Source of the DNA: Hirsutella rhossiliensis | Taxonomy: Eukaryota > Ascomycota > Sordariomycetes > Hypocreales > Ophiocordycipitaceae | Assembly (NCBI RefSeq): GCF_020360975.1 | Contig: NW_025408670.1 | Location: forward strand, 2,976,001-3,040,000 | Reading direction: 5' to 3' | DNA length: 64,000 nucleotides | In this document: positions 49,832-61,900 of the stretch, piece after piece | Numbering within the stretch: position 1 is the stretch's first letter | Layout of the letters: each line of letters starts with the position of its first letter | Position numbers and translations under genes: made by a program | The notes under the pieces: generated by a model | Told to the model about the DNA's origin: nothing | Database searches by the model: none | Seen by the model: only the letters and a program-made list of their open reading frames with translations

Positions 49832-50568
49832 ATGGCCGACGTCCAGGAGCGCCTCAAGAAGCTTGGCCTGGGAGCCCGAACTGGTGAGTGACCAGAGGCT
49901 GGACAGATATAGTTTTGGTTCTCTTTTGATCGAGGGGGTCCTTTGATCATCGCGAATGCGAAGCTAACTTGGAAATGGCACAGGGTATGTCTAGGAATCT
50001 CCCGGTTTCGACGATGCCGTTGCACGTCCTTCCCTCCCGAACCGACCGTTAATGCCGTGTCCGTTGCAGTGGAAAGGGAACTCCCCGGAGAAAGGTCAAG
50101 CGCGCACCCGCCCGGTCCGGCGCCGACGACAAGAAGCTTCAACAGACGCTTAAGAAGCTCAACACGCAGCCCATCCAGGCCATTGAGGAGGTCAACATGT
50201 TCAAGTCTGATGGCAACGTGATCCACTTTGCTGCTCCCAAGGGTGCGTTTGGCCATTTCCTCTGCCTCCAGTCCTGCGCGGCCTCGTCTATGAGCAGCGA
50301 AGTGCTGACATACGTTTTCCTTGGCCCCCCGCTCGCAGTCCACGCCGCCGTTCCCGCCAACACGTTCGCCATCTATGGCAACGGTGAGGACAAAGAGCTC
50401 ACCGAGCTTGTCCCCGGCATCCTGAACCAGCTCGGCCCCGACTCGCTGGCCTCGCTCCGCAAGCTTGCCGAGAGCTACCAGAACATGCAGAAGGGCGAGA
50501 AGGGCGACGATGACGACGAGATTCCCGACTTGGTCGAGGGCGAGAACTTTGAGAGCAAGGTCGAATAA
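49832..50568 (+). CDS. EGD1: NAC complex subunit beta (Egd1/BTF3)
   Basis: Beta subunit of the nascent polypeptide-associated complex, a chaperone at the ribosomal exit tunnel. Exons are 49832-49883, a single G at 49984, 50070-50242 and 50339-50568, closing to 151 residues. The N-terminus [18 protein letters not shown] leads into the ribosome-binding [11 protein letters not shown]. The NAC domain follows ([22 protein letters not shown], then [23 protein letters not shown]). The tail is acidic ([15 protein letters not shown]). Splicing exon 1 straight to 50070 gives the wrong frame. The only nearby solution is a one-base exon between acceptor CACAG (49979-49983) and donor GTATGT (49985), which yields [12 protein letters not shown]. 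The same outcome could come from a nested twin intron. The gene is convergent with the Tad1 gene. Confidence 0.9.
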
Positions 50569-50837
50569 GCCTGCCCACGACGGTTTTGCAAAGGGCGGCT
50601 AGAGGTGGGGAACTTGATGGCCTGCGTTGGCCGAGGCAAAGTACCTTGGCAGGTCACCCGCGGCGCTCCTACGCTTCTACGAAGGAAGGGGTGCAGCGAT
50701 TAGGGCTTGGAATGTGCTGGGCGAAGCGACACTGCGGACTATCTAAGAGGGTTTGATTTTGTACAAAATTGCGGGCTGCGTCGCGAGGGATGCCAACCTC
50801 GCATGAAAAAGAAGAAACCCATGCCTCTAGGTGCAAG

Positions 50838-52243
50838 TCAGTCGGCGACGTCTTTCCCGAATTCAGTGTCCTCTTTGCTGGCACTCCAACCGGCCAGGGC
50901 TGTCTGGCGAACTGCGGCCTTGACTGCCCTTCTGTCCGCCAGCAGCTGTCCGGTCTTGACTTCCCAGTATCTCTGCCGGTTTAGCTGGTCCCTGATCTCA
51001 CCGTGCCCATCCAGTAGGTCCGCAAGCTCCGAGGCCGCCCTCCACATCTGCCTCCTCGACATGCGGCTGGCCCCCTTTTCGTGAAAGGGCTTCCTGCCCT
51101 GAAGCACGCCGCCGATGACGGATTCCTCAACGCCCGCAGCCGACCAGGCAGCGGCAATGTTACAAGCCGAGATGCTGTCGCCAGCACGGGCGCGAACGGC
51201 CTCGCGCGACGAGTCAAACACGTGGTCCGTCATCTCGACGACAAAGGGGCGAAAGGCGTAGTCCCCGGACCAGGTGGCGGCGGCGGCCAAGGCTGCTGCC
51301 ATGCGGCCGTCCGGAGAAAAGGCCCTGTGACAAGCCGTGGCCGAGTACTGCGACGCGGGCAGGACGAGGGAGTCGAGGTAGCACAGGTCGACGAGGAGCG
51401 ATGTCTGGGAGGAGAGGAGCGAGGTGCACTGCTTGAGGGCGAGCTTGTCCGAGCAGGACTTGGAGGCTGTGGGGGGCGCGTCGGCGCGGGAGGGTTTGCG
51501 GCGGACGATACCCAGGCGGGAGAAGTAGGCCCGGCCGGGGAGGGAGGGTTCTGCGGCAGCGGCGGCCGTGGACGGGGTGGTAGCCGCCGTCGGGGGTTCC
51601 CACGGGGAAGCATCGTCTTGGGCAGCCATGGTGAGTTCCATGCTCGCGTCTCCGCCTGCTTGCCCTGGTCACTACATCATCATATAACATGCCCGGCCGG
51701 TTCAATGATGGTACATACATGGCGCTTCGGAGCAGTACATGTGCAGCCTGACGCCCTCTCTGATGCGAAACGGCCTCGATGGCGGAGCATGTCCCTCGCC
51801 TGGGGCCCCTTGCCGCGCCCACTCCATTACCTGGGCGGTTGGGACGCAGCCCTCGGCCAGGGTCTTGCACTGGTCCAGAAGGAGGCGGTTAAAGGCCCTG
51901 AGGGCCAGGACCTCGGCGTGCCAGTCATGGAGGCCATTGCCGTTGGCCTCGGGGAGCTTTGACGCGGGGAGACACTTCATGCCGGTCCTATTGAGTGACG
52001 GTTTTAGAAGAAACCTACACAGAGGAGGGCCTCGTATGTGTGTAAGTAGTACGGGTGAGGGGGGCGAGAGGAAGCTTACGCCAGAGCCAGACAGGTGATA
52101 CAGCCGTCCTCCTCGGCGACGATGCCGCTCAGGGGAACCCATTCGTGCACGCCATTGTCGCGCACCGAGGGCTTCCGCTTGGCGGGCAGCTCATTGAACT
52201 GCGATGTGACGGCGTGGGCGATGCGGTTTGCCCGGGATATCAT
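50838..52243 (-). CDS. TAD1: tRNA-specific adenosine deaminase 1 (Tad1/ADAT1)
   Basis: Deaminates A37 of eukaryotic tRNA-Ala to inosine. Exons (minus) are 52243-52080, 51987-51719 and 51655-50838, closing to about 416 residues. Exon 1 encodes MISRANRIAHAVTSQFNELP and ends in ITCLAL. The deaminase zinc site is complete: HAE with H78 and E80 in LHDWHAEVLALRAFNR, Cys145 in PCGDASMEL (codon split by intron 2), and Cys221 in SDKLALKQC. This spacing is the ADAR/ADAT1 type, not the Tad2/Tad3 type. An insertion of about 55 residues rich in Ala, Thr and Pro lies between the two cysteines. The gene is divergent from eL24 across only 411 bp, so the two likely share a promoter region. Confidence 0.93.
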
Positions 52244-52654
52244 TTACGGTCTCGGGGGTGAGGGCACCAGTTCATGATCCGATCCGTACAACAGCCTGGT
52301 TATTAGGTGGGAGAGGAGGATTCTGGGCGTAGATGTAGGATGCAGATTGAGCTGCTGAGCATTTGGGAGGAATCGGCTCTCACGTGAAGAAGCCCACGAT
52401 GATTGGCGGGTGAAGGTTGGAGTGGAGGAGTGTTTCGGGATCCAATACATCACGTGATTTGGCACGTGCTGAAAACCGCCGTGAAATGCAAATCGACTCA
52501 ACGCCTGCCCTAGGCGACGGCTTAGTCATTAGCACACACCACCAATTCGCGAAATTGAACGTACCCACGGCCGTTCGATCCTCTTGCCAACGCCAAATCC
52601 CCCTCGGTCCACGACACCACACCTTGTCGCCATTCACCCCGCCGAAGCGACAAG
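52244..52654. promoter_or_regulatory. Short divergent promoter region (Tad1 / eL24)
   Basis: These 411 bp separate the start codons of two divergent genes that both serve translation. No individual site can be assigned with confidence. The eL24 side ends in a pyrimidine-containing leader and AAGATGC start. Confidence 0.5.
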
Positions 52655-53427
52655 ATGCGTACCTACGACGACACCTTCTCGGGACAGAGGATTTACCCTG
52701 GCAAGGTGCGATTTGCCCCCCCTTCCCCCGTTGCATTCCCCGTTTGCACGACGGCGATTTGGATGGAGAGAGGGGGAGAGGGCCCTGATGGAGGATGAGG
52801 GTGGATGGGAGGGGAATACAATGTGGCCAAGGACTGGATCACTGACAGCGGACTTGTCGTTTTGCAGGGCAAAATCTACGTCCGCGGCGACAGCAAAGTG
52901 TTCCGATTCCAGAACGGCAAGTCGGAGTCGCTCTTCCTGCAACGAAAGAACCCCCGCCGCATCGCATGGACCGTCCTGTACCGCCGACAGCACCGCAAGG
53001 GCATTTCTGAGGTACGACTCCGACATACACTGTCCCCCTCGTCGCGACTTGAAAGCGTGATGAGGGGGAGTTGAAACGCCTCACTGCGGGGGCAACGCCG
53101 AGGAGTCAAGAAGACTGACGATTTCCCTCCCTCCAACAGGAAGTCGCCAAGAAGCGCACCCGCCGAACCGTCAAGGCCCAGCGCGCCATTGTCGGCGCCT
53201 CGCTCGATGTGATCAAGGAGCGCCGCGCGATGCGGCCCGAGGCCCGGTCGGCCGCCCGCGCCCAGGCCATCAAGGAGAGCAAGGAGAAGAAGCAGGCTGC
53301 CGCGGCGGCCAAGAAGGCCGAGAAGGCCAAGACGGCGGCCCAGGCGTCCAAGGGCCAGACGCAGCGCAACGTCAGCAAGCAGGGCGCCAAGGGCGCGCCT
53401 GTCAAGGTCGCCGCGCGGACCCGCTAA
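52655..53427 (+). CDS. RPL24: 60S ribosomal protein eL24
   Basis: Component of the large cytosolic ribosomal subunit, at the intersubunit bridge. Exons are 52655-52705, 52868-53011 and 53140-53427, closing to about 160 residues. The first 64 residues (starting [20 protein letters not shown] and including [20 protein letters not shown]) form the conserved globular domain. The rest is a Lys/Ala/Arg-rich tail ([20 protein letters not shown]). Early introns in a short ribosomal protein gene are normal for filamentous fungi. The first donor (GTGCGA) is weak but fixed by the conserved PGK|GKI junction. The start is chosen because MRTYDD is the family N-terminus. Confidence 0.95.
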
Positions 53428-53879
53428 GTGGTGGTGGCGCGAGGGAAGCAGTGGCGGGAGTCTGTGGTTCTTGTGTGTCCTTTCCGGCCGGTTCTTCTAC
53501 AATCTCGGGTTGCTTGGAACGCCCTGGGTAGGGTGCATTGGCAGTTGAGTAAAAAAACAAAAACTTGAAATGCCGGTGCCACGGCCCCGATGAGCTGTTG
53601 CCGTCATGCCTTGCCATGTTTTCGTGCAGCGCTGCAATGCATAACCGCGTGGGAGTGCAAAGACATGGCCATCTCCTCTCTTAAATCAGAGTGGCTGTTG
53701 CGTTGGGGTTGACGAGGAGAACAAGGGAAAAAAGCATCGGCACACGATCGAGTGACAAGTCTGGCGAGGAGATTGAGCAAACAGGAAAGGACTGGAGCGG
53801 CGTGACTTCTATTTATGTGGTACCATCTATCGCGGCACGACGGTTCTATGGGTGAGCACTCTATCGCGGGACATGCAAT
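53428..53879. other. Convergent intergenic region, eL24 and peroxiredoxin 3' ends
   Basis: No gene is recognised between these convergent genes; 3' UTRs are expected. Confidence 0.55.
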
Positions 53880-54565
53880 CTACAGCTTCCCCAGGACCGC
53901 CTCGGCACCCGACTGGTCGATGGACTTGGCGTCGTCGTCCTGGCTCGCGTAGACGACCTTGCCATGGTCGACGGCGATGGCGTATCGGGCGGTGCGTTCG
54001 CCAAGGGTCCAGCCGATGCTCTTGCTGAACTTGGCATCGGCATCGGAGGCGAAGATCTACAGCGGCAGAGGCACGGGGATTTAGCTTTGTGTGCGCGCTG
54101 GCTGGCTTGAAAGAGAGCAAAGGGGGAGGAGGGCTTACGACAAAGTCATCGGTCACGCCGTTGGCCTTGCCCCAGGCAGACATGACGTAGGCATCGTTAT
54201 AGGCGATGACGACGACGTGGTCGACGCCCTTTGCCTTGAGCTTGGCCTTGTTGTCGAGGTACGAGGGGAGGTGGGAGGCTTGGCAGGTTGGGGTGAAGGC
54301 GCCGGGGACGGAGACGAGGATGACTTTCTTGCTCTTGAACTCTGGGTTTTTGGTGTCTTCTGGTCAGCACCGACTGTCTTTCTCTCTCTCTCTTTGTTCA
54401 ACACGAAAAGCTATGAGGGGATGGGGGGGGGGGAGCAGACGGACCTTTGCTGGCGTCGTACTTTTGCGGAATGCCGCACACCTTGATGTCGCGCTCGGGA
54501 GACGGGGGGATGTAGGTGAAGGCGACGTCGTCGGGGAACGAGGCGCCGACCTTGAGCTCGGGCAT
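53880..54565 (-). CDS. Prx5-type (Ahp1/Asp f 3-like) peroxiredoxin
   Basis: Thiol peroxidase that reduces hydrogen peroxide and alkyl hydroperoxides using thioredoxin. Exons (minus) are 54565-54445, 54359-54139 and 54056-53880, closing to about 172 residues. The active-site motif PGAFTPTC places the peroxidatic Cys at residue 66. A second Cys at residue 30 ([11 protein letters not shown]) sits where Asp f 3-like proteins have theirs and could form the disulfide. [21 protein letters not shown] and FSKSIGW are strongly conserved in the group. The C-terminus is GAEAVLGKL; it lacks the classical peroxisomal SKL, so location is open. The first intron has two possible in-frame acceptors 3 nt apart (CAGAAG), so one residue may vary. 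Confidence 0.93.
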
Positions 54566-55978
54566 GATTGATATGGGGGAGGGGGGTGGAGGTTATTCGG
54601 GAAGTCGGTGTCTCTGGCTGGCTGGCTATCCGCCTGTCAGGTAATGCTCGAGACGGCGGGTGGTGCTGGGAGCTGGGAGAGCTGCAAGTCGGTGGTGGGG
54701 AGGAAGCAAGGAGGACGGAGGGGAGAGGTGAATTCGAGAAGAAAGGGGGAGGGAGGGGGAGGATGGTTCTCTTATAGGCATGCACACGTACAGTATGTAA
54801 CTCATGATGTCCCATGTAGTAATAATATGTAGTATGTAGTATGTAGGTATTACGTGCTCAGTGAGCTGGGCAAGTGGGTTCGCGGAGGGCCGACTGCGGA
54901 GGACGGAGCTCGGATCTGAGGGGTTCGGGATGGCGAGATGTTCGAAATGGCGCACTGGGCGAACCAGCACCTGGCCGGGGTCCTTGGCGCCCATGACTTG
55001 CACCACCATCCTTGCTTCTTCTTCCAACTTTGGTTATTTTGTATACAAAAAATCGTGGTGGAAGTTGGAGAGGCCGGCGTGACGAGGGCTTCGCGGGGGG
55101 GGAGGAGCAGGCTCGATGCTATCTGGAGCGAGGTGTTTGTGCGTGCCGATGGCTCTCGCGCATGCGTGCTCGCCGATGGCACTGCCGGCAGACGAGGGGT
55201 CCACACCGTGCCCAGGCCGCCTGCCTGCCTGCCCGTTGGCTTTATTCCTCATAATGTCATTGTGCTCGACGGCTGAAGTACCAATCGTCTCGGTCAAGTC
55301 GAGGTGTCGCTACGTCACATGTGATTCTAAACCCGCTTACCAGACCATATAGTCACAATGCTATTAAACCCATACGAGAAATCTAAGCCCCGTTCCGCAG
55401 CCATCAGAAACATCGCTTGTTCGTCATCACCTGAGCGGTATGCACCAGCCATCAGTCCAGGTTATGGACGGTGATAATGATTCATTTGACCTAGACGACT
55501 CTGCTTCACCCTCGGTCACATCATGAAGTGGTAGCCGCCCTATGGATGCGCTCCTTGCAAGCTGCAACCTCGATCCTTTCACTCTGACCACCCCGCAGGC
55601 ATAACGTATGTTGCCCCTCGCCCCCAACTTGCGCTGAGCATAGCCTCGAATAAGATGAGCGCGGCAGGGAATTTGGACCCTATCTCACGTGGAGCGTGGT
55701 GTAGAGGACCAGGCCCCAAGGTTTCTCAACATGTAAATTACTAAATACAAAGATCCACGTACACTCTGTATATGCCGCGTTGCTTCCCGTGGGCATCTAT
55801 TATACGGACCGCAGACGGACATCGAGGCTTCTTCGGGGCGGCGGCGGGAGGCCCTGCCGTGGCTCATGTCCTCTGAGCTTCACCTTCTGCCTGGGCTTTG
55901 CCTGCTGGACTCTCGGTCCCGGCTAGAGCGCCCGAGTTCTCTCCGGCAGCCGGGGCCCCGTTCTGTCGCTTGGGCAAC
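54566..55978. other. Intergenic, no gene recognised
   Basis: The left part is the promoter of the peroxiredoxin gene, with CT/GA-rich tracts. Beyond about 55.3 kb no conserved segment is seen and composition becomes more mixed towards the tandem repeat. Confidence 0.45.
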
Positions 55979-56205
55979 GGCTGAGGATCCGAGGCCTGAT
56001 TGGTATGCCGAAAGGCTCGGGACTGCAGGCCGGGTTCGCCGTTGGCTTTCAACGGCTGAGGACCCGAGGCCAGATTGGTATGCCGAAAGGCTCGGGACTG
56101 TAGGCCGGGCTCGTCGTTGGCTTTCAACGGCTGAGGACCCGAGGCCAGATTGGTATGCCGGAAGGCTCGGGACTGCAGGCCGAGCTCATCGTCGTAACGG
56201 CTCGG
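55979..56205. repeat. 75-bp tandem repeat, three units, open on both strands
   Basis: Units start at about 55981, 56056 and 56131 (CTGAGGAYCCGAGGCC...). They are nearly identical, and being 25 codons long they stay in frame. On the minus strand they read EPGLQSRAFRHTNLASGPQP inside a longer open stretch (about 56232-55864) ending KAQAEGEAQRT. On the plus strand they read AEDPRPDWYAERLGT. Third codon positions are more GC-rich in the minus frame, which hints that this strand was coding. The minus stretch has no ATG but is preceded by a plausible acceptor (TAATTAG, at 56238-56244), so it could be a last exon or a pseudogene. The protein is not recognised. Confidence 0.5.
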
Positions 56206-56232
56206 GGCCGCCTGAAGACCTTGAGCAGCCAA

Positions 56233-57530
56233 GGCAACTAATTACTAGGTCAGCAAAAGGTTTAACACGTGAACTTATATATAACTTACTAGCCAGGAGA
56301 GAGGCAAAGCAAACCATACTGATAATTAGTAAGATTTATAAAGGGAGGGCGAGCTTGGTAAGAGGAGTATAGAGGAAATAGAAACGGTAGATATAGTTGG
56401 GAGTAGAATTAGGGTAGAAAGGTAAATGCGGGTAAGCTTGCAAGCCTGGCGTCTAGATGCTAATATTGCTGAACTGATTGTAAAGAGAAGTTGGGACTTT
56501 TCTTTCTTTTGTATCTGGGCTCTGCCACCATTGATAGGAATCCCCTGTGTCTCTCGGAATAAACGAGTCAGTATAAGCTGGACTGACGACGTAAATGGCC
56601 CATGAGTCGCTACCTGTTTGTGTCCTAAACCGCTATGACCTTCTCACGGGGCTAGCTAGCCCTCGGTTGGTCGTTTGGATGCTCGACCAAACGCTCTTGC
56701 CTGTGGTCAATTGACTAAGCGATAGCTCGTCAATTTCGTTCCCTTTTCTCACCTTGGCAGAAGGGGGGGGGGGGTCTAGTAGCGCGACCACTTGCTTTTA
56801 CCCGTTCTGGGCCAAGAGCCTTACAGACCTGTTCCGGTTGCTTGCCGAAACAGGTTGTTGGTACGGCAGCCCGTTCTCGAAAAGCCCGTGCCACCCGGGC
56901 CTGAATCCAGACAAAACACCTGCGAGATCCCGTATATGGCGATGCATCTGAGACGTCATGTCACGACACGTGTATGCGTTGAGTGTCGCGCTAGGTGCCT
57001 CCGTTATATTGTTTCTGGGCGTCATCCCTCCATACAGTTCCCCGGGCTCTTTGCCTCTCAGTGGCGAGGGATAATATAACGGGATATGACCACCGCTAGA
57101 GAAAGTCAAGATGACCCTTTATTTGTTTCCATCTCCTTCCACTTTATATGAGATAGTATTAAGCATTTTATGACATCACTTGCCAAAGGGCCTAGGAAAG
57201 TTATAGACGAGACGTAAAGTATGAAAACTCATGCGTTTCTAAGTATAAAGTACTTCGTATATCTCTCGGTATGACTCAAGTTCCCGCCTGCCGTTGCGCT
57301 TGTATCTAAAAGATCTTAACGCTAGAAGCCCTAAATGAGACCAATAAACTCAAAGGCTGATTGCCTACCGAAAGAATCGCGGGTCGCCTCCATGCTCTCT
57401 ACTTATCTAGTGCCGTCCAGCAGGCGTAGCCCCCTCACGCTCGATATAGGACTGGTGAGGTAATAATTAGGGCAGACTTGACTCCCGTCTACCCGTGTAG
57501 CTTGCTACTCGTACCTTAAAGCATCTAGTC
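56233..57530. other. Intergenic transition zone to AT-rich island
   Basis: No gene is recognised. There is a G run at about 56763-56774. Composition becomes gradually richer in A and T, but CA and TG dinucleotides are still common, unlike the island to the right. Confidence 0.45.
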
Positions 57531-58980
57531 GGTGTATCTCTATATATATAAAGTAAATAGAAAAATAAACCTATTATATATCTAGCTAATATTTAAAGTA
57601 ATAACTTAGTTAAAGTATAATCTTTAAGTAGCTTTTTTAGCCTTAGATAATAAGATAGTCCTCTTTATAAAGGAATTTATTAAAGAGATTAAGTAAAAAG
57701 GTATAAAAGTTAAATTATCTTCCCTAGCCTACTTATATTAAAATAGCCTTATAAAGCGGTCTATATTATTATTATAACCTAATAAGGGTCCTAGTAAGCT
57801 ATAGACTAATATATAGCTAATCTTTTTTATATTATCACTTATATATAGCCTCTAGGGCTATAGTAAGGCTAATAAGGGCCTAGGCCCCTATTAGTAGTCC
57901 TAGCTAGCTCTAGAGCCCGGGGGCTTATAACTAATTAGGGAAAGGGTAGCTATAAAGGTAAAAATAAAGTAAAGGTTAGTCTAATTCCTCCCGCGCGGTA
58001 AATTTCCCTTATAAGGGCCCTAGGGCCCCTAGGTTACTCCTTTTTAAGCTACTTAGCTATCCCTATCTCTATTTTAGCTAAGAAGGTTAAAAGGGCTTCC
58101 CTTCCTTCCTTAGAGCTATAGAAAATAAGTATACTAAGGGCCCCCTTCTATCTCTTAAAGGTTTAGTAAAGGACCTCTCTTTCCTTTCTATAGTTCGGGT
58201 ACCTTAGGATAAGGTGCCTAGCTATATACCTTCCTTAGTTATAGCGGTAGTTATCTTAGTCTACCTTATTAGTCTTTTTTAAGAAGGAAAATAAGAATCC
58301 GGCGTTAAAAAAGAGCTAGTAAAAGGCTAAGAAGGTCGGCCTAGGCCTCCCTATAAGGTCTTTATTACGACTATAGTTAGCGGGCCGTAGGAGAGCCGGC
58401 CACGTTTACGTAATAAGGCGGCTTAGAATAATAGTTAGAACGAGAAGTTACTTAGGCTTAGCTTACTTAGAGCGTACGTAAGCTAAGTAAGCCTTATATA
58501 AATAGATTACTACTTAGGAGCATAGCTTATAAGTAAGCTATAGTAAGCTACGAAAGGGATTATAGCTAGGACCGTAATCTAAGGACAGTCTCTATAGGTA
58601 TATATAGCTACCTACTTTTACTCCTTTAGATAGATAGCTCTCTAGCTTTTAATATAGATCTTTATTACGATTCTATTTCTAATTCTAATTACCTAGTTAT
58701 AGTCTATAGTCTATAACCTCTAACTTATTACTAATATAATATATATATTATTATTTAGACTACGCCCTATTATATCTACTAATATAAACCCCTTAATAGG
58801 TTTATCTCTTAGGAATAATACCGGTCGTTATATATTAAAAGCTCTTATTTAGTATAATACCGCGTTACTTTAAGTAATATCGTAACTATTAATATACCTA
58901 TATAGTAAACTAGATCGACTAACTCTAGAGCTACTATATTGCCTTAGGATATAATACGCGAGATTATTACCCTTCGATAT
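57531..58980. other. AT-rich, RIP-like island, left part
   Basis: Base composition changes sharply at about 57530. TA steps dominate and CA/TG steps become rare, with stops in all frames. This is what heavy repeat-induced point mutation leaves behind. The sequence may be the 5' end (LTR and leader) of the gypsy-like relic that follows, or another repeat, but no LTR ends could be seen. Confidence 0.55.
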
Positions 58981-61900
58981 AAGGTATAGTTACTTAAGAA
59001 TAAAGGAGGTAATAGATAAGTTTAAGACCTTAGAGAAGTAGTTAAACTAAAATAGCTAGGACTATTTAACGGTACTTATAGCACGCTTTAAGACTTTCTT
59101 ACCTAACTTAAGGCCTACTACTAGTTTTACCTTATAAAACTCTTAGACTTAGTCGAAAAGGTACTCTATATAGGAAATTATTTATCTAAAATAGTACTCG
59201 CTTAGTTTAGACCTATTATAAGGGATTTTCTTAATAACTAACTAGCGCGATAAGATAATAAGATAGATAAAGTCTTTACTAGTTTTTAAGGATTTAAAGA
59301 AGCTATTATAAAGGTATTTAGAATAACTAATAAAAAATAAGAAGCTAAATAAAAACTTCGAGAACTTTAATAAAGGATCTTAGTATTAGATTATACTATA
59401 AAGTTCTATTAAGTTACCTTAAAGCTTAATTAAGATAATAAACCCCTTATATTACGATTCTATAATAAGCTTAAAGAAGAAGTTAAAGATAAGCTCTATA
59501 AGGAAAATTAACTTAATAACCTCTTAGACTATATTACTATAGTAGTATAAATTAATAATAGATAGTATATATAACGCTAAGAAAAGAAATAAGGAAGAGG
59601 AAACTAAAACCCTTCTTATAAGAATAACTTTAACTAATAAGCTAACTATAAAAAGAAGCGCGAAACTCCTATTACCTATACCTATATAATTAACCTAGGT
59701 AAGATAGATCTAAATATAATATAGAAAAGTAAAGGAAAGTATTTTAATTATAGGAAACTTAGATATTACTTTAAAGAAATTAGATAACCTTATAAAGAGA
59801 AGAAAACCTACTAAGTACTAGCCTTAAAAGGTAAGAAATACCTAAACGCTATTAATAGATAGGAACTAAAGTATAAACTCCTTAGTTAGACTATATACTA
59901 TAATAATAAATATATAGTATACTTAAGCGATAAGAATAGTACTAAATAGTTCTTAAAGCTATTAAGGAAAACCCTTATAATAATATAATAAAGGGATCTT
60001 AAAATATAGAAATAAGTTAAATTTATAGAACTAAAATACCCCTATCTTAAAAAAGTCTCTTAAGACTAAATTAAGAAGAATAGTAAACGATTCTAAGAAG
60101 ATATATAAAATAAAAATTAATAATAATAATAGGTAGTCTATAAATAATATAATAAAGAAGATATAAATATAGCCCTTATACTTACGAAACTTAGATAGTA
60201 ACTTAAAGAGGAATAATAAAGTATCGACGATATAAGCTTTAAAGAATAAGAAATACTTAGAGAAACGGAAGATAAGAATAAACTTATACTACTACCCTTA
60301 CTACTAAGGGAAAATACTATAATTAGAAAATACGCTCTATACTTTAAAGAATTTAAAGAAATACTTAAAATTAAAACCTAATAAATACCTTAAATTCTTA
60401 TAGAAAACTAATAAGCTATATTAATTCGATATTAACTAGTATTATATAAAGAAGACTATACTATAGCTATCGCTATAGTTAATACCTTTATAGCTCTATA
60501 ATAAAAATAGTAACTATAAGGAGAATTTAAAGACGATTTATAAATACTACTTACTTATAAGTACTATAAGTATATTTTATAGATATTATACGTCTACTTA
60601 AATTATATAATATACTTTTAGATAAAAGTATAATATAACGCTTTCCTAGTTAAGTTCGAAGGATAAGTACTTTTAAAACCCTACCTAAGTATAGAACTAA
60701 ACTACTAGAAAATCGATTAACGCTACCTAAATAACTAAGTTATATTATTAGAACCCGATTATAGTACGCTATATAAATACTATAATAATTATAGTTTATT
60801 AATAAGATATCTTTTAAAGATATATAAAATCTATAAATACGCTAAAATAAAGGAATAGTATAACGCTACTTACTTTAAGGTATCTAAACTATTAATCTTT
60901 TAAAGGCTTATATAACGAGTTAAATATAATAAAGAAAATTATAATAAATATATATACTTAAACTATAGAGTTTATAAATATAAAAAAGTATAAGTATAGT
61001 ATAAACGATATAACGGTATACTAAAATATTATTAGTAATATATATAAAAGCTATAAGCTATATTTAACTAAGGAAAAATTAATATAGAAATACTATACGA
61101 AAAATAAAAAGACGCTAAACGAAAACTTAACCTTTAGTATAAAAACGAATAGAATTATAAAGTATAGTACGTAATTAACTACGAAGTAGTATAATATAAA
61201 TAATATAGCGTCGAGAAATAAGAAATCTTTAATTAGCTATAAGATATTAGTCTTTTAAGCCTTAATATAATACTATATAACGAAAATATAAAGAAACGAT
61301 ATTAATAATAAATCGAAGAAGAATACCTAAATAAAATAAATAAAGACTAAGTAAAAAACAAGGTACGCTATCTATAAAAGGGCTATAGACTAATATAATA
61401 TAATAAGATCTAAGGACCCTATATATAATAATAGTAAGCTATAGTAACTAAATAGTATTAGATATCTAAATCGCGGGATATTATATATATATACTTTTAA
61501 ATTATAGCGTAATAAGTAATTATATTTTACTTAAAGTTATTAATCGTTACTAACTTATATAAAGATATAAGAAAGATCTATATAAACTTATAAATATTAA
61601 AGGAGAGGCCTTTAACTATAATAATAGAATTATTAATATAGAGATTAATTACCTTAATATTAATATTTAAGGCTATAATAAATAAGTTAACTTTAATATT
61701 ATAGATATTAAAGAATATAACCTTATATTAAGGCTTTTATAGCTATAAGAGAGTAACCTATTAATTAACTAGAAAACTAGCTAGCTATATTAAAACGAAG
61801 ATATAAGTTTCTAGGACTAGTAGATTTAGGAGAAAGTAAAATTTTATAATAATTTAGCTACTAAATAGGATAAAAGGGATAACCGTTTAAGTAAATTATT

